From: Shewanella sp.
GTDB taxonomy: Bacteria > Pseudomonadota > Gammaproteobacteria > Enterobacterales > Shewanellaceae
Direction of reading: 5' to 3'
DNA length: 7,661 nt
Assembly: GCA_004195335.1 (NCBI GenBank)
Contig: SDWK01000387.1
Span: 1 to 7,661, forward strand
Numbering within the stretch: position 1 is the first letter of the stretch; every line of letters begins with the position of its first letter. Below are positions 1 through 7,226 of this stretch, piece by piece. The position numbers and the translations under genes are program-made. The notes below the pieces were generated by a model that was given only the letters and a program-made list of their open reading frames with translations, was not told where the DNA came from and searched no databases.

Positions 1-22
1 ATATTTAATGCAATTGGTATTT
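1..22. repeat. Partial end of a dispersed repeat like the 7227-7557 element
   Basis: The first 20 bases match the last 20 bases of the right end of the element at 7227-7557 (7538-7557) at 18 of 20 positions. They also match the reverse complement of its left end at 18 of 19 positions. The rest of this copy, if it exists, lies to the left of the window, so its size and orientation are unknown. It ends about 80 bases before the hydrolase start, so that gene's promoter must lie in or right beside the repeat end. There is a TTGTCA -35-like hexamer at 39-44 but no convincing -10 partner, so I do not call a promoter. Confidence 0.6.
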
Positions 23-100
23 TACATTTGTTAATTTTTTGTCATGCAAAGCTAAGTTTGATGGTAAGCTAATTAAAAATAGAGCATTCAAGGTAAGATA

Positions 101-964
101 ATGAAAACGAAAATACTGACATTGCTATCGATAAGCTGTTTACTTTCGCCCCTTGCTCTTGCCGATGATGATAGATTCAAGGATGTCGTCATTACCCCAC
201 AAAAGCTCACTCAAACAAGTTATATGTTTAGCGGCTCCGGTGGCAATATTGGTGTCTCGGCAGGTAAAGACGGCATCCTCATTATTGATAATCAATTTGC
301 TCCATTAGCTGATAAGATCACCGCCGCCTTATCAAGTATCCAACCCGGAACACCTAAGTATGTGGTTAATACTCACTATCATGGCGACCATACCGGTGGT
401 AACAATATTTTCGGCATCAGTGGGATTATTTTCGCCCACCATAATGTACTTAAACGCCTGTCGGCAAACACCAGTTACCAGCCGAGTGCCCTGCCCAGCA
501 TCACTTATCATGAAGGCACCACAATCCATTTCAATGGGGACAGCTTACAGCTACTTCATATGGGGCCTGGTCATACCGATGGGGACAGTATTGTCCTTTG
601 GGCCGATAAGAGTGTGGTCCATATGGGCGATCTGTTTTTTAAAGACAAGTATCCCTATATTGACCTTAAAGCGGGCGGTTCAGTCAAGGGCTACCGGGAC
701 AATGTGGCTATCGTTATCGACCAAATCGGCTCACAAACTCAGGTGATCCCAGGACACGGGGAGCTTGCGAACAAAAGCGATCTTATTCGCTTCAAGCAGA
801 TGCTCGATGGCTCGATTAATTGGATGGAGAGTCAATTATCTAATGGAGCAACACTCCAGCAGATACAAGAGAAGGGGCTACCTGCGCAATGGAAGAACTG
901 GGGCTGGTCGTTTATTTCAGAAGAGAAGTGGATAACCACCTTATACGAAGGGCTAAAGCGCTAA
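101..964 (+). CDS. Exported metallo-beta-lactamase-fold (MBL) hydrolase
   Basis: This is a 287-residue zinc-dependent hydrolase of the MBL fold, probably periplasmic; its substrate is unknown. Residues 1-21 form a Sec signal peptide: a KTK N-region, a hydrophobic core and an Ala-Leu-Ala cleavage site before Asp22. The metal ligands are all visible. HYHGDH at 92-97 gives H92, H94, D96 and H97; H158 lies in GPGHTDGD, D177 in HMGD and H219 in PGHG. Asp at 177, where class B1 beta-lactamases have Cys, places it with the glyoxalase II-like or generic MBL hydrolases rather than with B1 carbapenemases. The HTDGDSIV, YPYIDLKAGGS and C-terminal WGWSFIS stretches fit a common family of exported MBL proteins of unknown role. 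The start has a clear AAGG Shine-Dalgarno at 90-93, seven bases upstream. It is monocistronic, convergent with the lipid A operon, and followed by the terminator at 1018-1047. The fold is certain; beta-lactamase activity should not be assumed. Confidence 0.92.
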   Translation: MKTKILTLLSISCLLSPLALADDDRFKDVVITPQKLTQTSYMFSGSGGNIGVSAGKDGILIIDNQFAPLADKITAALSSIQPGTPKYVVNTHYHGDHTGGNNIFGISGIIFAHHNVLKRLSANTSYQPSALPSITYHEGTTIHFNGDSLQLLHMGPGHTDGDSIVLWADKSVVHMGDLFFKDKYPYIDLKAGGSVKGYRDNVAIVIDQIGSQTQVIPGHGELANKSDLIRFKQMLDGSINWMESQLSNGATLQQIQEKGLPAQWKNWGWSFISEEKWITTLYEGLKR

Positions 965-1017
965 TACCTAACAGCCTGAACACTCACAGAACTAACAAGC
1001 ACCGGCTTTATAAATAC

Positions 1018-1047
1018 AAAAAAACGCCATCGAATGTGGCGTTTTTT
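1018..1047. terminator. Bidirectional rho-independent terminator
   Basis: A CGCCA/TGGCG stem (1025-1029 with 1037-1041) encloses a seven-base loop. It is flanked by an A run at 1018-1024 and six Ts at 1042-1047, which extend the stem as A:T pairs. On the plus strand it is a GC stem plus T tract 53 bases after the hydrolase stop. On the minus strand the A run becomes the T tract, 43 bases after the ycaR stop. One hairpin can therefore end both convergent transcripts. Confidence 0.9.
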
Positions 1048-1090
1048 GCTTAGCACTTAAATGAAGAAAGCCTAAATTGAGTAAAGTAAA

Positions 1091-1273
1091 TTAAGCTTCG
1101 GCTTCTTGCCAGCGTTCGGCTTTATTTTCCAGTAAGACAGGGATCCCATCAGTGATCGGATAAGCCAAATGATCAGCCTTACAAATCAGTTTCTGTGTTG
1201 ACTTCTCATAATCAAGCTTACCTTTACACACAGGACAAGCCACGATCTCTAGCAATTTTTTATCAAACGACAT
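1091..1273 (-). CDS. ycaR: Trm112/UPF0434-family small zinc-binding-type protein (YcaR-like)
   Basis: This 60-residue protein has the hallmark N-terminus [14 protein letters not shown], with Cys13 and Cys16 as a zinc-knuckle pair. A third cysteine, Cys31, lies in KLICK, followed by the family's [12 protein letters not shown] segment at 37-48. The length and sequence closely match E. coli YcaR, which lies downstream of lpxK in the same order. The eukaryotic relative Trm112 activates methyltransferases, but the bacterial role is not settled, so no partner is assigned. The start is supported by a strong AAAAGGAA Shine-Dalgarno on the minus strand (plus 1278-1285), close upstream of the ATG. It is the last gene of the operon, 31 bases after lpxK and just before the shared terminator. 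The C-terminal tail (ERWQEAEA) is charged and probably disordered. Confidence 0.93.
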   Translation of the reverse strand: MSFDKKLLEIVACPVCKGKLDYEKSTQKLICKADHLAYPITDGIPVLLENKAERWQEAEA

Positions 1274-1304
1274 GTTATTCCTTTTGGTATAAGTATGACG
1301 ACTG

Positions 1305-2318
1305 CTAACGTTTTAGTTTATCTAATATCAGCCGATCGAAATTTGAAGATAGCTTCGCATCAACGGGAAGATACCACCAGTTTTGTTTTGCAAAACCGCG
1401 ACATTTAACCGCATCTTTCTCAGTCATAATAATGGGTAGACCACCTGACAGTTCCATGAGTTCATCTTCGCAATAGGCTTGATGGTCGTCAAATGCCTTA
1501 ACGCGATTTAAATTAAAACCCGCGTCAGTAAGTGAGTTAAAAAAACGTGACGGATTACCTATACCGGCAATGGCCACCATTGCATCACTGAGAGCCGGAG
1601 CTTGTTCATTTGAATCGGCGACAGGCTTTAATGCGCTCTGAACCAGACTCATAGGGTGCTCACCCTCAATGCTATCACCGCCATTGACCACGACTGCATC
1701 CACTTGCTTAACACGCCACAGTCCCTCTCTAAGCGGTCCTGCGGGCAATAGTGCGCCGTTTCCGAAACGTCTCTCTCCATCTAAAACCAATAACTCGATA
1801 TCTCGCCCTAAAGCGTAATGTTGAAGTCCATCATCACTGATGATGACATCGACATTAAAATGAGTAAGTAAGTGCTCCCCTGCAGCAATTCGATTACGAC
1901 CTATCACCATAGGCACGCCAGTTCGACCAACGATCATGGCGGGTTCATCACCCACATCCCGAGCCGCCATTGAAGGTAATACACTTTTAACCCCTTCAAA
2001 GTTAACCCCGTATCCACGGCTGATGACACCGGGTTTATACCCATGCTGTCTCAATAGTTCAACCAAGTAGATAACGGTGGGCGTCTTACCACTGCCGCCC
2101 ACCGTTATATTGCCGACAACAATAACAGGCACAGGCAAGGTAGATTGTTTTTTTATCCCAATCTTAAATAAACGACGACGCAGAGCGGTTACCACAGCAA
2201 ATAACAGTGAGAGTGGCCATAACAGCAGCTGTAATAATTTTAACAGTAAAAAAAGGCCTTTAGACTGAGAGTCTAAAAAGCCCTTCGGATACCATAAACG
2301 ATTAACAAATTCCTGCAT
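1305..2318 (-). CDS. lpxK: Tetraacyldisaccharide 4'-kinase (lipid A 4'-kinase)
   Basis: LpxK transfers the gamma-phosphate of ATP to the 4' position of tetraacyldisaccharide 1-phosphate, giving lipid IVA, on the cytoplasmic face of the inner membrane. The protein has 337 residues, the normal family length. Residues 21-46 form the hydrophobic N-terminal anchor. The P-loop is GGSGKT at 74-79, within [18 protein letters not shown] follows at 100-104 and GDEP at 123-126. The Walker-B-like S-DDGLQH segment with D162 and D163 is at 161-167, and PLREG is at 195-199. GIGNPSRFF is at 252-260, FDDH with His279 at 276-279, and TEKDAVKC at 299-306. Its ATG directly follows the msbA TAA with no spacer, and the Shine-Dalgarno inside the end of msbA is weak. 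Translation is therefore probably coupled to msbA. All key motifs are intact. Confidence 0.98.
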   Translation of the reverse strand: MQEFVNRLWYPKGFLDSQSKGLFLLLKLLQLLLWPLSLLFAVVTALRRRLFKIGIKKQSTLPVPVIVVGNITVGGSGKTPTVIYLVELLRQHGYKPGVISRGYGVNFEGVKSVLPSMAARDVGDEPAMIVGRTGVPMVIGRNRIAAGEHLLTHFNVDVIISDDGLQHYALGRDIELLVLDGERRFGNGALLPAGPLREGLWRVKQVDAVVVNGGDSIEGEHPMSLVQSALKPVADSNEQAPALSDAMVAIAGIGNPSRFFNSLTDAGFNLNRVKAFDDHQAYCEDELMELSGGLPIIMTEKDAVKCRGFAKQNWWYLPVDAKLSSNFDRLILDKLKR

Positions 2319-4136
2319 TTAACTACTGAACTGCATCTGATAAAGCTTTGCGTACATGCCATCTTGCTCAAGCAGTGATTGGTGGTTTCCACACTCAATA
2401 ATCTGCCCCTGATCCACGACCAGAATTTGGTCGGCACTTTCAATGGTAGACAAGCGATGAGCGATCACGATCGAAGTACGGTTATGCCTTAAATTATCCA
2501 GACCTAATTGAATCGCTTTCTCCGATTCGGTATCGAGGGCCGATGTTGCCTCATCTAAAATGAGTACCGGTGAATTGCGTAAGATGGCTCTGGCAATCGC
2601 GATGCGTTGTCTTTGCCCCCCCGACAGCATCACCCCATTTTCACCAATTTGGGTATCTAAGCCTTCCGGCAGCAGTTCGATAAATTCCATCGCGTGAGCT
2701 AAGGTTGCCGCCTCAATAATCTGCTCTTTAGTCGCTTCGCCTGAATAAGCATAGGCAATGTTATTCGCAATGGAGTCATTAAACAGCGTCACTTGCTGGG
2801 ATACCAATGCCACTTGATCCCGTAAACAGGTCAGCGTGTAATCATCGATATTGACACCATCCAAGGTGATCTTGCCTTCACTCAATCCGGTGTAAAAACG
2901 GGTGACTAAGTTTGCAATCGTCGATTTACCTGAGCCGGAACGTCCAACCAGAGCAATCGTTTTCCCCTGTTCAACGGTAAAGTTAATGCCTTCTAAGGCA
3001 GGCTTCTTGTCGTGCCCCCGGTAACTGAAACTCACTTGATGAAAGCTAAGATCGCCTTTAACTCGCTCAACTTGGTAGGTCCCGTTATCGACCTCCGAAG
3101 GGGTGTCCAATAACTCAAAGACAGTGGTACAGGCCGCTATACCACGCTGAAACTCAGCATTGACTCGCGTTAAGTTTTTAATCGGTTGAAGCATGGCTAA
3201 CATGGCGCCAAGAATGGTCGCGAATGTTCCGGCGGTTAGCTCCTCTTTGAGGCTATCGATGCTCGCTGCATACAGGACAAATGCTAATGCGAATGATCCA
3301 ATAATCATCACCAATGGCTGGCTGACAGATTGTGCCATCGCTAACTTCATTGTCTGATAGCGATTTTGATCGTTAACCTTCCAAAAACGCTCTGATTCGG
3401 TTTGTTGTCCACCGAAGGAAAGGACATTTTTATGCCCTTTCAACATCTGCTCTGTCGCAGCGGTGACATTTCCCATTGCCGCCTGAATTTTCTTAGACAC
3501 TTTGCGAAAGCGTTTGCTGACCGTAGCGATCACATAACCGATTATCGGCCCAATGATTAAGATACACAGTGAGAGTTTCCAAGAATAATAAAACATGATC
3601 CCCAGCATCCCAATCACTGTGATACTGTCACGAATGATGGTGATCATCGCACTGCCTGTCGCACGGGCTATCTGCTCGGTGTCGTAGGTCACTCTGGAGA
3701 TGAGGTTACCCGTATTCTCACTGTCCATATAGCTTACCGGTAACGTAAGATAATGTTCGAATACCTGCTGACGCATGTCCATAATGAGCCTGGCACTCAT
3801 ATACGAAATACTGTAGGTCGAAACGAAGTTAGCTAAGCCGCGCAGAGTAAAAAGTCCTATGACGACAAAAGGCGCATAAAAAAGAACTTCATTGTTGGCA
3901 TTAAAGCCGCCACTCGTCCCGAGATCTAAACTATTGATGCTTGAGGTCGCCTGACCCGCTTGGCCACCGAAGCCTTCATCGATAAAAGGTTTTATGACCG
4001 CAATGAATGTCGCATCAACAAGTGCGTATGTTGTCAGTCCAAGCACGGCAAAACCAAACACGGCCTTCAATGGCTTAAGGTAACCGAGTAGCCGTCTAAA
4101 CACGGTCCAAACTTCACTTTTAGTTGATGTTGTCAT
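2319..4136 (-). CDS. msbA: Lipid A export ABC transporter MsbA (ATP-binding/permease)
   Basis: MsbA is a homodimeric half-transporter that flips core-lipid A from the inner to the outer leaflet of the inner membrane using ATP. The protein has 605 residues. The six-helix membrane domain covers about residues 20-330 and includes the conserved FYYSW and EQMLKGHK segments. The nucleotide-binding domain covers about 360-605. It has Walker A GRSGSGKST at 398-406, a Q-loop near 447, signature LSGGQ at 504-508, Walker B LILDE ending at E529, D-loop SALD at 532-535 and H-loop His560. It is about 23 residues longer than E. coli MsbA (582). Most of the surplus lies between GFG (55-57) and VLFYAP (84-89), in the first periplasmic loop. 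That part is rich in Gly, Ser and Asn. A moderate AGAAG Shine-Dalgarno lies upstream of the ATG. It is 32 bases downstream of comEC and abuts lpxK. Confidence 0.98.
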   Translation of the reverse strand: MTTSTKSEVWTVFRRLLGYLKPLKAVFGFAVLGLTTYALVDATFIAVIKPFIDEGFGGQAGQATSSINSLDLGTSGGFNANNEVLFYAPFVVIGLFTLRGLANFVSTYSISYMSARLIMDMRQQVFEHYLTLPVSYMDSENTGNLISRVTYDTEQIARATGSAMITIIRDSITVIGMLGIMFYYSWKLSLCILIIGPIIGYVIATVSKRFRKVSKKIQAAMGNVTAATEQMLKGHKNVLSFGGQQTESERFWKVNDQNRYQTMKLAMAQSVSQPLVMIIGSFALAFVLYAASIDSLKEELTAGTFATILGAMLAMLQPIKNLTRVNAEFQRGIAACTTVFELLDTPSEVDNGTYQVERVKGDLSFHQVSFSYRGHDKKPALEGINFTVEQGKTIALVGRSGSGKSTIANLVTRFYTGLSEGKITLDGVNIDDYTLTCLRDQVALVSQQVTLFNDSIANNIAYAYSGEATKEQIIEAATLAHAMEFIELLPEGLDTQIGENGVMLSGGQRQRIAIARAILRNSPVLILDEATSALDTESEKAIQLGLDNLRHNRTSIVIAHRLSTIESADQILVVDQGQIIECGNHQSLLEQDGMYAKLYQMQFSS

Positions 4137-4168
4137 TGATGCTTCTATAGAGATGGAAAACGAGCATT

Positions 4169-6472
4169 CTACTCTGGATCGGCCAACTCGCCAAACCTAA
4201 ACAATCTGTTGTACCAAAATGGCGCAAGATCTGTTCGATATGATTTAATTTGCCGCTGTTTGTGTTTGAAAACTACGCTAACCTGCCCCTCAGTTCCTGA
4301 GGTCAGCATCTTACTTCCACTCAGTTTATATCGATTAACGACATCCTGCTTGGGAAAACCATAGCGATTATTAAACCCAGATGGGAACAATATCAGCTCG
4401 GGGGAGACGCTCGTGATAAAGGCTTGCGTAGAGGAGGTCCGGCTGCCATGGTGAGGGGCGATAAGCACCTCACTTTGTAGTTTAACCCCTTCATTAATCA
4501 TTGCTGACTCTGCTCGTTTTTCAATATCACCGGGAAGAAGAACCTGATGATAGCTGTCACTCACCCTAACCACACATGAGCCATCGTTGCCTTTCTTAGC
4601 CAGTTTAGGAGCCAGAATTTCAATGTCGAGTCCATACCAACTGAATGTTTTGGGGCGACAATTAATATCCGAAAACTCCACAATATCGGTGACAACTTTA
4701 ACACTGGGGAATGCTTCGATGAGTACATTTGCACCACCGGCATGATCATTATCACCATGACTCAGCACAAGATAATCGACATGACTAATCCCTCTGGCAT
4801 AGAGAAAGGGAACAATAACCCGCTCTGCATAGCTAAAATTATCACCATAGGCCGCCCCAGTATCGTATACCCATGCCCGACCATTCTTTTCTATCACCAC
4901 GGAGAGTCCTTGACCGACATCGAGCAGATGAACTCGCCACTCTTGATGATTAATAGGAACGAGTTGCTCCCATAGGATGAATAGCAATGGCAAGATGAAA
5001 ACTGAAGAGATTAACTTCCATTGTATTTTTGTCGACTGTGTAATGAACCACAGGCCCATGAGACAAAATGCCAGCGCCAAAATCATCTTGTTTGAGATAG
5101 GCAGCCAGGCCGCCGGTAACTGTTCAACGATGGTAAACGCATAAAGCACGGGGGCCAGGCTCAAATCGACAATAGTAAAAATTGCACTTAGCTCAACTCC
5201 AATGGCCATCGCTCCGCACCATATAACAAAGCAGATGAGAGACATTGGGATCACAAGGATGCTGAACCAAGGAACAAGCAAAAAATTAAACCCTAAACCA
5301 TAAGGCGACATCCCACCAAAAAACACGGCTTGTAACAGCCCTAAGCCTAAACTAAGTCGCCATTGAATTGACCAAAAAAGCATGATTTTTTGCTTTATAC
5401 CTACCCAGTGGGGCTGTTGGACGTTAATATTTGAAATGGGTATTTTGGTGTGGCTTATCGTGAGTAAGATAATGGAGAGGGCTAAAAATGAGAGCCAGAA
5501 ACCAGCACTAAAACAACAGAATGGATCGAGGAGTAACAGCAGGAATAGCGCAGATAACAATCTTTCCCAAGGCGAGGAGAAGCGTTTTATCATGCTAAGT
5601 ATCAACAATAATAACAACATCACCAACGCCCGCTGGGTCGGCAGGGCAAAACCAGCAAGATAGGCGTACATGATACAAGTTATCGCCGAGAACATGGCTG
5701 CAAGCAGCATGTTTCGTCTACCAAGTTGAGGCGAGCAATAACAAAGCAAGGAAAACGTTCCCATAAAAACCCACGCCGCAACAACGGAAAGGTGCAGACC
5801 CGAGATGGCAATTAAGTGACCGGAACCAGTGATCCTCATAGCCTGCCAGCGTTCACTATCGATAAGACTCTTATCGCCGAGTAATAAGGCTAATATCAGG
5901 TCGCCGCTATCAAATGATTTAAGATGCGGTTTAAGCGCGGTTATGATTTGAGCTCTAATCGAATGACTGACACTCAACCTCTTCCCGTCTTGCACACTGC
6001 CCTTCCCCACAATGTGGCGGCTAAGAAACGCTTTTTGCTGATTATATCCCCCTTGGTTCAGTACACTGGTAATAGGCTTGGCTTTAATCTCAAACTCCCA
6101 GAGCTCTCCTAGTTGTACTTTTGGTGCTTTCTTCCAACTTAGCCGTAAGTTTTTAAACAATAATTCATGCGAATTTGATCTCAACAGTCGAATATCCATA
6201 CTAAGCCAGTCGCTGTTTTGGCTAACTAGTGATATGATTTCGCCCCTCGCGACGAGATTCTGCTCAGAAATTGGCGGTTCCCATGTCAGTAATAGCTGGG
6301 CATAGATAGATACCCAAGCGACAGCCAGCAAGACTCCAGCGATAATTGGTAGGCGCCGAAGTAGCATGATTCCGCTCAACAGACATGTGAAAAGCAAAGG
6401 TGTAGTTGGTAGCGATGGCCATAGCATCGCAGAAAGAATTGTGGCACTAAAGCCAAACATAAATCGGTTCAT
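4169..6472 (-). CDS. comEC: DNA internalization-related competence protein ComEC/Rec2
   Basis: ComEC is the inner-membrane channel for single-stranded DNA during natural transformation; the E. coli homologue is YcaI. This copy is full length (767 residues) with all three usual parts. Hydrophobic helices and a soluble OB-like (DUF4131) region occupy about 1-180. The polytopic Competence domain, about 190-500, carries the signature GSGHLIAISGLHLS at 216-229. The C-terminal MBL domain, about 510-740, has LDVGQG at 517-522, SHGDNDHAGG at 571-580 (H572, D574, D576, H577), LLPGD with D649 and APHHGS at 672-677. The MBL domain is thought to degrade the non-transported strand, and its metal-site residues are present. 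No strong Shine-Dalgarno precedes the ATG; Met5 is an alternative start. It is the first gene of the lipid A operon, with only 31 bases before the divergent DUF2062 gene. Competence of this organism cannot be judged from this window. Confidence 0.97.
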   Translation of the reverse strand: MNRFMFGFSATILSAMLWPSLPTTPLLFTCLLSGIMLLRRLPIIAGVLLAVAWVSIYAQLLLTWEPPISEQNLVARGEIISLVSQNSDWLSMDIRLLRSNSHELLFKNLRLSWKKAPKVQLGELWEFEIKAKPITSVLNQGGYNQQKAFLSRHIVGKGSVQDGKRLSVSHSIRAQIITALKPHLKSFDSGDLILALLLGDKSLIDSERWQAMRITGSGHLIAISGLHLSVVAAWVFMGTFSLLCYCSPQLGRRNMLLAAMFSAITCIMYAYLAGFALPTQRALVMLLLLLILSMIKRFSSPWERLLSALFLLLLLDPFCCFSAGFWLSFLALSIILLTISHTKIPISNINVQQPHWVGIKQKIMLFWSIQWRLSLGLGLLQAVFFGGMSPYGLGFNFLLVPWFSILVIPMSLICFVIWCGAMAIGVELSAIFTIVDLSLAPVLYAFTIVEQLPAAWLPISNKMILALAFCLMGLWFITQSTKIQWKLISSVFILPLLFILWEQLVPINHQEWRVHLLDVGQGLSVVIEKNGRAWVYDTGAAYGDNFSYAERVIVPFLYARGISHVDYLVLSHGDNDHAGGANVLIEAFPSVKVVTDIVEFSDINCRPKTFSWYGLDIEILAPKLAKKGNDGSCVVRVSDSYHQVLLPGDIEKRAESAMINEGVKLQSEVLIAPHHGSRTSSTQAFITSVSPELILFPSGFNNRYGFPKQDVVNRYKLSGSKMLTSGTEGQVSVVFKHKQRQIKSYRTDLAPFWYNRLFRFGELADPE

Positions 6473-6480
6473 ACTGAATA

Positions 6481-6510
6481 AGTAAAGACAGCAATCACAA
6501 TTTATGCCAA
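6481..6510 (-). promoter_or_regulatory. Candidate sigma-70 promoter for the comEC-msbA-lpxK-ycaR operon
   Basis: On the minus strand, TTGGCA (plus 6505-6510, five of six matches to the -35 consensus) is followed after 18 bases by TTTACT (plus 6481-6486, four of six to the -10). Transcription would begin at or within a few bases of the comEC ATG, giving an essentially leaderless message. That is unusual and lowers confidence. The -35 lies inside the first codons of the divergent DUF2062 gene. A promoter further upstream, within the DUF2062 coding sequence, is an equally good possibility. Confidence 0.3.
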
Positions 6511-6538
6511 AAAAAATTATTAAAAGGTTTATGCCAAA
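6501..6538 (+). repeat. 11-bp direct repeat covering the start codon and Met10 codon of the DUF2062 gene
   Basis: TTTATGCCAAA occurs at 6501-6511 and again at 6528-6538, exactly 27 bases (nine codons) apart. Each copy contains an in-frame ATG, the annotated Met1 and Met10 (MPK and MPN). The second ATG is preceded by AAAAGG at 6522-6527 but with only three bases of spacing. The first has no recognisable Shine-Dalgarno. The repeat also sits where the comEC promoter should be, so it could be a paired binding site rather than a coding coincidence. Confidence 0.5.
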
Positions 6539-7010
6539 CCCCGAAACTCTGCAAAATCATAAACATTTGCAGATGTTTGGGAAATGGCTCCATAAGCCTA
6601 ACTTATGGGCGCTAAACAGGCGTTCAGCCCCCGCTGCATTTGCGATAGGTTTATTTGTGGCTTGGATACCTATGCCATTTCAGATGGTACTCGCTGCAGC
6701 ATTAGCGATCATCTTCAACTGCAATATTCCCATTGCCGTGGCCTTGGTATGGATAACCAATCCATTCACTATGCCATTTATGTTCTACGCGGCTTATCTT
6801 TTAGGTGCGAAAATACTGAGTCATCCGACCCAAGACTTTGCTTTCGAAGCAAGCTGGCAATGGATAGAAGCCTCAATCTCGACCATAGGTCCTCCATTCC
6901 TCTTAGGCTGTCTGGCCTTAGGCACTATTTTCGCTGTTATCGGTTATTTCTTGATTAAAACGCTGTGGAAATATTCCATCTTGTTTAAATGGATCAACCG
7001 TAATAACTAA
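6504..7010 (+). CDS. DUF2062 family membrane protein
   Basis: This 168-residue integral membrane protein belongs to the DUF2062 family, whose biochemical function is not established. A basic, soluble N-terminal part (1-40) contains the KPNLWALNRRSAP segment typical of the family. Then come a hydrophobic stretch at about 43-71, a second at about 77-104 with the conserved VWITNPFTMPFMFY motif, and a third at about 128-155 before a basic tail. Met1 was chosen because an N-terminus of the form MPKK-x-x-KR-x-MP fits what I recall of homologues. The upstream bases show no good Shine-Dalgarno, and Met10 (6531) is an in-frame alternative. It diverges from comEC across 31 bases, so the two genes must share or overlap control regions. 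I found no convincing terminator after its stop. A link to envelope or DNA-uptake functions is only a guess from its position. Confidence 0.9.
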   Translation: MPKKIIKRFMPNPETLQNHKHLQMFGKWLHKPNLWALNRRSAPAAFAIGLFVAWIPMPFQMVLAAALAIIFNCNIPIAVALVWITNPFTMPFMFYAAYLLGAKILSHPTQDFAFEASWQWIEASISTIGPPFLLGCLALGTIFAVIGYFLIKTLWKYSILFKWINRNN

Positions 7011-7226
7011 GCGCGATGCCTAATACCCATCTTAGATTGTTGATAATCGGTTCAGATAGCTTCGGCGATATAGAAGATAGCTGTTTTGAGTAGTATAAAC
7101 TCTCTCTCGATTTTCCCCGCCAGCAATGAAGCCTTCTCAAGTCGCCCAATCACTATTTGGGACAGGTGGGCCGCACAGGAACCGTTCCTAATTTGAATCA
7201 AGCCCTTTCAGCCTAGTCTTCGACTT
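7011..7226. other. Intergenic region without a recognised gene; short palindromes
   Basis: No convincing gene, RNA or terminator is visible here. Two small symmetrical motifs occur. CCCAA/TTGGG (7145-7149 with 7157-7161) has a seven-base loop. AGGAAC/GTTCCT (7177-7182 with 7184-7189) surrounds a single central C. A 21-codon open frame with an ATG at 7126 and a stop at 7189-7191 covers both motifs but has no ribosome binding site. TAATACC at 7021-7027 resembles the outer end of the neighbouring element, so this stretch may itself be old repeat sequence. Confidence 0.5.

Noticed and set aside
21..70. Sigma-70 promoter for the MBL gene (TTTACA at 21-26 or TTGTCA at 39-44)
   Set aside because: Neither -35-like hexamer has a -10 with more than about half the consensus at acceptable spacing, so no specific site can be supported.
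332..746. Overlapping open frames on both strands inside the MBL hydrolase gene
   Set aside because: They lie wholly inside a gene with intact catalytic motifs, have no ribosome binding sites and give no recognisable protein.
4561..6305. Several short open frames on both strands inside comEC
   Set aside because: They are out-of-frame or antisense shadows of a full-length ComEC whose domains are all intact.
6605..6958. 117-codon plus-strand frame inside the DUF2062 gene
   Set aside because: It is a +2 shadow of a clear family member. Its peptide is rich in Cys, Arg and Ser and shows no membrane or domain pattern.
7050..7095. Weak hairpin (CTTC/GAAG) followed by GTTTTG after the DUF2062 gene, considered as a terminator
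   Set aside because: The stem is only four base pairs with a nine-base loop and the T run is short and interrupted.
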